A stretch of DNA of 64,000 bases from Strongylocentrotus purpuratus (Eukaryota > Echinodermata > Echinoidea > Camarodonta > Strongylocentrotidae): contig NW_022145595.1 in assembly GCF_000002235.5 (NCBI RefSeq), positions 28,337,162 through 28,401,161 of the forward strand. The letters are read 5' to 3'. Both the position numbers and the translations under genes were made by a program. The notes under the pieces were generated by a model. It searched no databases. It saw only the letters and a program-made list of their open reading frames with translations, and was not told where the DNA came from. Within the stretch, counting starts at the first letter, position 1. Each line of letters starts with the position of its first letter. Below are positions 55,795-64,000 of the stretch, piece by piece.

Positions 55795-56387
55795 TAGACC
55801 GAATTTTCCGTCTCTTTCGTTCGTTAGCCTCTTATTGGGGTAGGGTCGGCTCTCTCTTTAGAGACGGAAGCCGTTTATACACATGTCCTTGCTAACGCCA
55901 CGGCCAGTTCTGGTCGTAGCGTTTTGCCCCCAAAATCCCCCAAAATGTCATTTTACCTCGAGCATGTTATATTGTAAATTAGGCCTAGGCTATAATAAAT
56001 CAGTTCCACTTACCAACTTGACTGAAATAATCAGTTTAATAGTCCCTTTTTAGGAAATTATGGGTCAAAATCGGAATCCATGTTGAAAAAGATTTTCAAA
56101 ATGGATTTCGATTTTGACCCATAATTTCCTAAAAAGGGACTATTAAACTAATTATTTCAGTCAAGTTGGTAAGTGGAACTGATTTATTATAGCCTAGGCC
56201 TAATTTACAATATAACATGCTCGAGGTAAAATGACATTTTGGGGGATTTTGGGGGCAAAACGCTACGACCAGAACTGGCCGTGGCGTTAGCAAGGACATG
56301 TGTATAAACGGCTTCCGTCTCTAAAGAGAGAGCCGACCCTACCCCAATAAGAGGCTAACGAACGAAAGAGACGGAAAATTCGGTCTA
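55795..56387. mobile_element. 593-bp near-perfect palindrome, 9-bp duplication
   Basis: Two ~290-bp arms are reverse complements with very few differences, from TAGACCGAATTTTCCGTCTC at the ends to a short centre near 56080-56100. Perfect 9-bp direct repeats AAGTTTAAC lie at 55786-55794 and 56388-56396. It shares TAGACCGAA ends and duplication length with the element at 55383 but has an unrelated interior. Near-identity of the arms means recent origin or continuing arm correction. Confidence 0.92.
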
Positions 56388-56396
56388 AAGTTTAAC

Positions 56397-57600
56397 CAGC
56401 TGCAAGAAAGAAGAAGAAGAACTCTCTGTTTTTACCTTTGGCTTTGGTTTCCTCGGCCTCGTAGACTAGAAGAATGGCAGAAACTAATTAGTAGGGTCTA
56501 ATATCCTAATATCCCTGGTAATATTGTACTATTTGTGGCATATGATATCACAATGGACATGTCACAATAGACACGTCACTAGGCGATGACAATAATGTGT
56601 GTCGACGTTCAAGTGATCACACTCTCTAGACCTACGTCTATGGTCAGACAGAATGTCGGTGGCTGTCCATGCAGTGACCATGTACGTGCCAGCGCCATAT
56701 ATCTTTTATTTACATCACGTCATTGCATTACGTCACAAGCTATTAATAATACTACTATTTATTTAATGTGGTGGTGGTTATTTTACCTGACTGCGAAGAA
56801 AGCATAAATGCTTGTAACCAGACGGCCGACGGCTTTAGGTCCTCACCGAGGGACTACTTAAATACTAAATAAACGTGATAATTAGACCTACTATCAATAT
56901 TAATAATAATTAATGATGATAACAATAATACAAATAATAATAATAAAATATATATATATTCAAACGTAAATTAAAAATGTTCCTCTTAGACATTACCTTC
57001 ATCCATCCCGGCCGATCGCTCCCGATACATACTGCTCTCGATCTCTCTCTTTTCAGTTGATAATAAATATATTATTAACATATAGGCCTATGGACAACAC
57101 AAAAGACTGCTATCATTTATAAGGAAATCTGCAATTTATAAGCCTTTGCTTTTTACTAGATTCCCTCAAATTTCATTGCAGGTATATTTAACTAATTTCA
57201 GATAAATACCCTGCGGTAATATCATATGTGTATCTCTGTCTGTTATTTCGAGTTATGATTACTTATTTCCTGGTTTGATATCATTGGATGTATTATTATT
57301 ATTTAATACCTTTTGAAGTAAAAGAAATTGTTTTATTCTTTTAAATATTCATGGTTTATTTAATGAGTGTCAATGTGAAATATGAAAAACAGTCATCTGA
57401 AAATAAATAATAATAATAATTGATGCATGCTGATGATGAAGAAAAAGAAGAAGAGAAGACAGTGAAGTAGATGGTTGCTACTGAACTATATATACCTCGA
57501 TCTTCCTCTCTTTCCGAACTCCTCTTTCTAGTTTTCTTTCCTCTCAGTTCCTCCATCTCCTTCTCGATCTCAATGTAACCACCCCCTTATCTTTCTTTCT
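56397..57600. other. Intergenic, nothing recognised
   Basis: AT-rich with TAA/TTA trinucleotide runs (56895-56955) and short CT tracts. Possible splice donors for a noncoding P450 exon were noted at 56436 and 56785 (minus strand). No gene is supported. Confidence 0.4.
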
Positions 57601-57617
57601 CCCTCATCGCGGCCGTC

Positions 57618-57621
<4 letters not shown>

Positions 57622-57653
<32 letters not shown>

Positions 57654-58790
57654 GGGAGGGGGGTATAGTGTCCCCCACTTTTTCAAGCACCCGAAAAATG
57701 CCCCTTTTTACATATAGGAAAAGTGCCCCTTTAACTTTGTAAAAAGTGCCCCTTTTTCCTTTGCAATATAAGTGTTCAATTTCCATTCTCATAAGTGCCC
57801 TTTTCAATCTCTAGTAAGTGCCCCTTTTCAGGTACGAGAAGTGCCTCTTTTCACTTTTGATTAGTGCCCCCTTCACCTCTGATAATTGCCCTATTCAAAT
57901 CTGAGAGGTGCCTCTTTTACTTTGACAAGTGCCCCTTTTCCTTTGCCATAAGTGCCCCTACCCCGTTTAACAACTACCCCCATTTTAACTCGGATAAGCG
58001 CACTTTATATTTTCACATGTGCCCCTTTTCATTTCTAATAAGTGCCCCTTTTCCAAATGATAAGTGTCCCATTAAAAAAGAGCCCCTTCCCCTCCTCATA
58101 AGTGCCCCTTCTCTGTTAAATGACCCTTTTCAGGTACGAGAAGTTACTCCTTTTCACTTTAGATAAGTGCCTCCTTAACCTCCGATAAATGCCCCTTTAA
58201 AATCTGATCGGTGTCCATTTTCCCATTTTCTTTCAACCAATGCCCCTTTTCCTTTCTAATAAGTACCCCTTTTCCTAATTATAAGTGCCCCATTTCAAAG
58301 AGCCCCTTCCCATAAGTGTCCCTACTCTGGTAAATGACGCTTTTCAGGTACGAGAAAATACTCTTTTCCACTACAGATAACTGCCCCGATAACCTCCGAT
58401 AAATGCCCCTTTAAAATCTGATCAGTGCCAATTTTCTTTCAACTAATGCACATTTTCCTTTATTATAAGTGCCCCTTTTCACCTCTGATAATTTCCCTTT
58501 TTAACAATGATACGTGCCCCTTTTCCTTTCTAATAAGGGACCTGTCCCCCCTTTTCACCTCCTATAAATGACCCTATCAAAATCTGATGGGGGCCCCTTT
58601 TGCGTCGAAAAATGCCCATTTCCTATTTTCATGACTGACTTTGTTCATCTCTGGTTGAGTGCCTCTTTTTGAAGGTGTAAGAAGTGCCCCATTTTCACCT
58701 CTGATAATTACTCTTTGTACTTAGACAAAATAATGCTCCTTTTCTTTTCAGATAAGTATCCCCTTTTCCTCTCATCATTAAACGCGCCCC
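57622..58790. repeat. 29-base G run and degenerate AAGTGCCCCTTTTC tandem array
   Basis: A run of 29 G (57622-57650) is followed by about 40 degenerate units of ~25-30 bp built on AAGTGCCCCTTTTC plus a variable spacer (often CCTCTGATA). Two more units with a C run appear at 59200-59255. Copies are too diverged for a recent array. Confidence 0.85.
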
Positions 58791-60603
58791 AAATTTCAAG
58801 CAACTAAGAGCAATTTCTCCCAAAGCTCGCTCGCTACGCTCGCACGCATCTATAGATGATATACTTATGTTACCTAGTATATCAAAGGTCTATTCAGTCT
58901 TCCGTTATGAGAATGTGCTTATATCCCCATCAGGGTTGGGTTTTGTCCTCGTTATAAGATGTAATTTTTCGCACTGCGATCTCACAAATATTAAAAATTT
59001 TCCTTGCTCGCTTCGCTCGCTGGCAAATATTTTTTCAGACCATCACACCCAACTGCAAAGCATGATGCTTAAGCAGTATCTTGTATGGTGTATAAAGTGT
59101 AACAAATATTGAAATCATCCCTGATAATGAAATCACAATGTAGGGGTATATACCTATGTCTAAAAGATTGTATATTTTCGCATTGAGATTTCCCTTTGAA
59201 GGTGCCCTTTTTTCCAGAAAGTGCCCCTTTTTCTTGGTGACCCCCCCCCCCCCCACTTTGGAAGTCGCTTAATTGGCCGCACCTGCTCATCTCTTCCCAA
59301 TCTCCATCCCTTTGTATATACACCACCACCACCACCACCATCCCTCCTCTCTCTTTCCCAGGATTTTTTCCTCCATCTCACTTTATGATATTCCTCTCTC
59401 GTTCCTTCCATTTTTACCATGTAATATCTCTATAGTATCTTTTGTCTGTATAAATTATGACTCCCTAATATTCCTCTTTATCTTCATCGCACTCTGTTAA
59501 TCTTCTATCCGACCATCTTTCTGTCTCTCTCTTCCAAATCGATCTATTTTCTAATTCTCTCCTACCTCTCACTATAGTTTATACTCACGACATCTCTCTC
59601 TCTCTCCCTCTCAAATATTCCCCCTTCCTCTCTCTCTTCTCCCTCCCTCCCTCTCTTCATACAATATTTTTAAGTTCGACCTTTCACTCGAGTCATTCCT
59701 TTATTCTCCAATATGCTGATCAATGCAAAAATTAATCTAATTCATGTAAGTATACTGGGAACAATTACCGATGAAGGTATATCAATTATGTCCATAATAT
59801 ACACAAAATCTGGTATCGGCACCCCTACCCCGACATAGTTTTTCAAATAAAGACACAAAGTAAAGTACAGTACATGACTTGTAGCTGAATTTCCACCAAA
59901 GTGTATTAATATAAACCATTCAATTTATTGATTGCTAAAAGAAGACGAACCCCAAAGAATAGGTGTTCATGTAGGTATTCTGAAAAACGAGATGAATTCC
60001 TGCCTTTTGATGTAAAACAATTCTTACGAACGTGCAGTACAAGAGATACATAAATGAAGATTTCTTGGCGCATTTTGATGCCTTTTAGCATGATTATGGG
60101 CGCTGCCATTTTTCTTGAAAATGTGACGTACCAGGCGGAGTTATACATACATGCATTCAAACACCAAGCTTTAATTGGAAAGACTTTTTAAATTCAATAA
60201 CGAAACCTTAACTTTTTAACGAGGTAAATTCATAGCCAGGAAGGGAAATAACTACACTTGGTGAAAAATATGTAATATGGTAACAATTGTAATTATATTC
60301 AAAAATACCAAAATATAAAATTATAGCGGTTGACAAAAATCTATTATTTTATGCGCAATATTCACCCCAGAACAGCACCAACTTATTTATGCAATTTGCG
60401 TTCTGTCAATTGGAATACTAGGATAATGGCAGGTGAATAAAATGCTTCAACGTACGCCACAAACACCTGGGAAGGAAGCATCCATACATTTGAATTCATT
60501 TAGTTGATTAACGACTCCGCATAGCCGTAGTACGTCATCCAATCGAGAAAATGGCGATGCACATGTTTTGCTGAGAAACCGTTCTTGCTTTATGCCTTTC
60601 TCA
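58791..60603. other. Intergenic, no supported gene
   Basis: Includes the phrase GCTCGCTACGCTCGC and a related GCTCGCTTCGCTCGC (58826, 59008), a C run at about 59240-59254, and CT-rich sequence at 59340-59660. The 84-residue minus frame at 59906-60160 shows no domain. Confidence 0.45.
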
Positions 60604-63366
60604 CAGTGGCGTAATGAGCAAAAACGTTTGGGGGGGCTGACAAAAAAAAAATCCGCATCACCCCACTCTTACATGCAGGCCCCGCTTGACGTTTTTCAAA
60701 GTGGGGTTTAGGGGCAAAGCCCTGGCGGGGGTCAAGGGATAGAGCTCCCGAAGTTTAAGGGGTATGGGCATTAGGGGCGGATCCAGGAATTTCTTACCGG
60801 GGGGGGGGGGCACAACATGGCATGGGTGAAATATATGTAAAACGATGAAGCGACAGAGCGGAGCCCGCCCCCCCCCCCTTTCAGCAAAAGTCCGGTTTGT
60901 AAAGTCAATACGGGTCGGCCTTTTTCTTTTGTTATACGAGCCTTTTTCAGCACCCCCCCCCCCCCACCCCCCTCTTCAGCAAAAGTCCGGTGTGTAAAGT
61001 CAATACGGGTAGACCTTTTTCTTTTGTTACGAGCCGGAGAATTTTGGAACACGCATGGTATCCCTCCGTTCACGGAGTACGGGGGGGGGGGGGGGGGTTG
61101 GGTCTGGGTTCTCACCTCCTCCCAGAGTAGGAAGCATTTGCAATTTTAGAACCACATTAGACGAATTTTTAGACACTTCCTGGAGTAATATGACGTAAAA
61201 TTGCTTTCTCCTACCCACTCCAAGAGTAGGGATCTTTTGCAATTTGAGAACCACATTTGGCGCATTATTGTCGTAATTGTCCACCTGCACTTCCTGGAAA
61301 AAAACATGAGGCCTTCTGATTGGTTAGAAGTTAGAGAAAAGTGATATGTCACGTCCTGAGACGTTGTGTATGCTTCGTTGCTGCATGATGCACGAAGACG
61401 GTGGTCCGGTACTTCACCAGTAGTACTTGCAAAAACTATCTTGAGTGTATAAACTGTCTTGTTTTCAAGGGCGTCGCCAGACCTTTTTCAGTGGGGGAGG
61501 GGGTGGGGTGTAGAAGCCACCGATTACCAACAAAACTAGCCACCAATTAATTACCGACAAAATATTAATGCCAATGTCCAAATTAATGTCTACAAATTTA
61601 ACCCTAAAAACCCGGGGCCAGGAACTAAGTTATTTTTCAGTTTTCGAAGCGCAGAAGCTTTGACACTTCATTAAGTTATTAGAGAAAGAAGACGGTCCGT
61701 TGTAATGTTCTCGACTCTTAATTCTTGTTTCGCCCCTCCCGCGCGAAGCACAGAAGCTATGACATTTCAATTAGGGAAAGAAGACGATTCATTGTACCGT
61801 TTTCGACTTTTAATCCTTGTCTGAATTCAGTTCTCTCCCCCCCCCCCCCCCTCCAGCGCGAAGCTTTGACGTTTCAATAAATTATTACTCTTAATCCGTG
61901 TCTGAATTCATTTTCGCCCATCCCTTCCACGTTTCAATAAATTATTAGAGAAAGAAGACGATTCGTTGTATCGTGTCCTTGTCTGAAGTCAGTTTTCCCC
62001 CTCCCGCGTGAAGCACGGAAGCTTTGACGTTTCATGAATTATTACTCTTAATCCTAGTCTGAATTGATTTTCGCCCATCCCTTTCACGTTTCATTAAATT
62101 CCAATCCAATCCAAAAGATATTTGATATAGCGCCTTTTCCTTGCAGTTACAAAGCGCTGCAAATTACTAGAGAAAGAAGACGATTCGTTGTATCGTGTCC
62201 TTGTCTGAATTCAGTTCCCCCTCCCGCGCGGAAGCTTTCACGTTTCATTTAATTATTACTCTAATCCTTGTCTGAAATCATTTTCGCCCATCCCGCGCGA
62301 AACGCAGAAGCTTTGACGTCTCATTTAATTATTTCTCTCCGTCCTTATCTGACTCATTTTCACCCACCCCGCGCGCAGCAAGGAAGCTTTCATGTTCATT
62401 AAATTATTAAAGAAAGAAGACGATTCGTTGTATTGTGTCCTTGTCTGAATTCAGTTTTCCCCCTCCCGCGTGAAGCGCGGAAGCTTTGACGTTTCATTAA
62501 ATTATTACTCTTAATCCTTGTCTGAATTCATTTTCGCCCATCCTTTTCACGTTTCATTAAATTATTAAAGAAAGAAGACGATTCGTTGGATCGTGTTCTT
62601 GTCTAAATTGAGTTGCCGCCCCCCCTCCCGTTTCATTAAATTATTAGATAAAGACGATTCGTTGTACCGTTCTCTAATTTGAATCCTAGTCTGAATTCAG
62701 TCCCCCCCCTCCCCCCCCCCTCCTTGCCGTTTCATTAAATTATCAGATAAAGAAGACGATTCGTTGTACCGTTCTTTACCTTTAATCCTTGTCTGAATTC
62801 AGTTTCCCCACTGCGCCCCTTAACGATACACGTGCAGTGTTACATGATGTATGTATCGAACGTTCGTTAACAATCTGTGCATGCACAGCCCCCGCCCCCC
62901 CCCCCCCACCCACTCCGGGAACGGAGGGACCGTATGCGTGTTTCCAAAATCTTCGGCTCGTAACAAAGAAAAAGATCTGCCCGTATATATTGACTTTACA
63001 CACCGGACTTATGCTGAAAATCGGGAGGGGGGGGGGGGGTGCTGGGAACACGCATATGCGTACCCTAAATGAAAAAAAGAGTGGGGGGCGGGGCACAGCC
63101 CGAGTGGTGGGTAGTGCTTGTCGCAGTAGCTTCTGGAAAGGAATTTACTACTAGTGTTACTGTTATTGGCCCAGTTGTGACTATACAAAACATATTTGGG
63201 AATGTATCAGTTTGCAACAAAAATGGAGAAACGCGCATTTTGTTGAAAATCACGTGACATCACAAAAATGTATAAATCACTTGTATGAAATTTTTAAAAT
63301 AAGTCATGGTTGAATTTCATTGGGGGGGGCTGGCGCCCCCCAAGCCCCCCCACCAGTACGCCAGTG
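60604..63366. mobile_element. hAT-like 2.8-kb element with CAGTGGCGTA ends and 8-bp duplication
   Basis: Left end CAGTGGCGTA (60604-60613) and right end TACGCCAGTG (63357-63366) are inverted with one mismatch. Perfect 8-bp direct repeats CTTTCTCA flank them (60596-60603 and 63367-63374). An 8-bp duplication and CAGTGGCG-type ends are typical of hAT elements. The interior has G/C homopolymer runs, a module carrying AAAGTCAATACGGG (60890-61090, two direct copies; one inverted relative at 62900-63060) and a tandem array. No transposase. Confidence 0.82.
61660..62810. repeat. ~110-bp degenerate tandem repeat inside the hAT-like element
   Basis: About nine to ten units share TTTCATTAAATTATTA, GAAAGAAGACGATTCGTTGT, CTTGTCTGAATTCA and a CCCTCCCGCG block ending GAAGCTTTGACG. 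Units vary in length, largely in C runs. One unit (about 62096-62165) is interrupted by a GCGCT-rich retroposon-like fragment. Confidence 0.85.
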
Positions 63367-63374
63367 CTTTCTCA

Positions 63375-64000
63375 TATACACTTTGGTGGGAGTCTTGTAG
63401 ATTGATGGGCAAGAATGCAATAAATCTCTTAGAATAACTAAAGGTATTTTTTGGGGTTATAATTCCCCTTTAATTTAATAAAAACAATTTTATGAAAAAT
63501 AACAACTATAAAATCAACAGACAGTACAGTGTGATGTAAAAAGGCACTCCAGAAGACAATTTATAGTGAGAATACCAATATCTTTTCCATCCATGTATTA
63601 CAGCTGATTGCTCACTAAATACATGTATATAGAATTACAGATATAGTTTACAAATAGTATTAAACTAACAATTAAGAACGCATTTCTTTTGACATAATCC
63701 TTGATGTACGCTCATAATGATTGTACAACATTATATGCAAAAGTATATGTTTTGTAAGAAAAATCCAAGGGGGATTTCCCCAATCCCTTACCAGTATGTT
63801 CAATGTTTACCTACAGTGTAATAAGCCCGTATCTCATCTTAGAGAAAATAAAGCCAAAAGAAATTATGCAAGAGTATTGGCAGATCACAGTTTATTTCAT
63901 AGAGTTCAAATTCAAGAATATACGCATGTACAGTACTTCGTATATATACATTTGTCTGTTAATCAACATCTTTCACATATCTACATGTATGCAAACACAC
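63375..64000. other. Right edge, no supported gene
   Basis: AT-rich. On the minus strand AATAAA-like signals occur (about 63889-63894), which would fit the 3' UTR of a leftward gene that starts beyond the window; there is no coding evidence for it here. Confidence 0.3.

Noticed and set aside
59906-60160. 84-residue minus-strand frame
   Set aside because: No recognised domain, no neighbouring splice-compatible exons found.
62782-63154. 104- and 121-residue frames on opposite strands
   Set aside because: Proline/glycine strings come from C/G runs in the hAT-like element; no domain.
1-64000. tRNA, rRNA or snRNA genes
   Set aside because: I looked for tRNA-like and other conserved RNA signatures by eye and found none I could support; a covariance-model scan would be decisive.

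Overview
This is eukaryotic, AT-rich, intron-bearing animal DNA with very dense repeats. I infer an echinoderm, most likely a sea urchin. The strongest clue is a 3.1-kb foldback transposon at 38.4-41.5 kb whose inverted arms are built from 15-bp tandem repeats, the architecture known for the sea-urchin TU family. Telomere-type CCCTAA repeats and the metazoan character of the host genes agree with this. The species cannot be read from the window.

Three host genes are supported. (1) 618-2660 (+): an intronless 680-residue multi-pass membrane protein that looks like an otopetrin-family proton channel. (2) 23010-26318 (+): a complete four-exon VAMP7-type longin R-SNARE of 220 residues, probably with a noncoding first exon ending near 17990. 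(3) 34808-53364 (-): a complete nine-exon cytochrome P450 of the CYP2 clan, 507 residues, with every splice junction in phase. The three genes have unrelated roles (membrane channel, vesicle fusion, microsomal oxidation) and I see no operon-like or pathway link.

The rest is mobile and repetitive DNA. 6.8-15.4 kb is an intact-looking Ty3/gypsy LTR retrotransposon on the minus strand with two 434-bp LTRs that read as identical, 4-bp target duplications, gag, pol in the -1 frame, and a textbook slippery heptamer plus hairpin at the gag end. VAMP7 intron 2 carries a TTAA-flanked element. The P450 introns have absorbed a degenerate copy of exon 8, several hairpin MITEs, the TU-like element (itself carrying a retrocopy with a 16-bp target duplication) and a 7.2-kb TA-flanked element filled with a 43-bp satellite. 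Upstream of the P450 lie palindromic elements with TAGACCGAA ends and perfect 9-bp duplications, and a hairpin with telomeric repeats in its loop. 60.6-63.4 kb is a 2.8-kb hAT-like element with an 8-bp duplication and internal ~110-bp tandem repeats.

Best candidates for something undescribed: the satellite-filled TA-flanked element, the palindromic TAGACCGAA family, the telomere-repeat hairpin, the hAT-like tandem-repeat element, and the gypsy element with a zinc-knuckle-free, RS-repeat Gag. All positions were read by eye; no alignment or database search was run.
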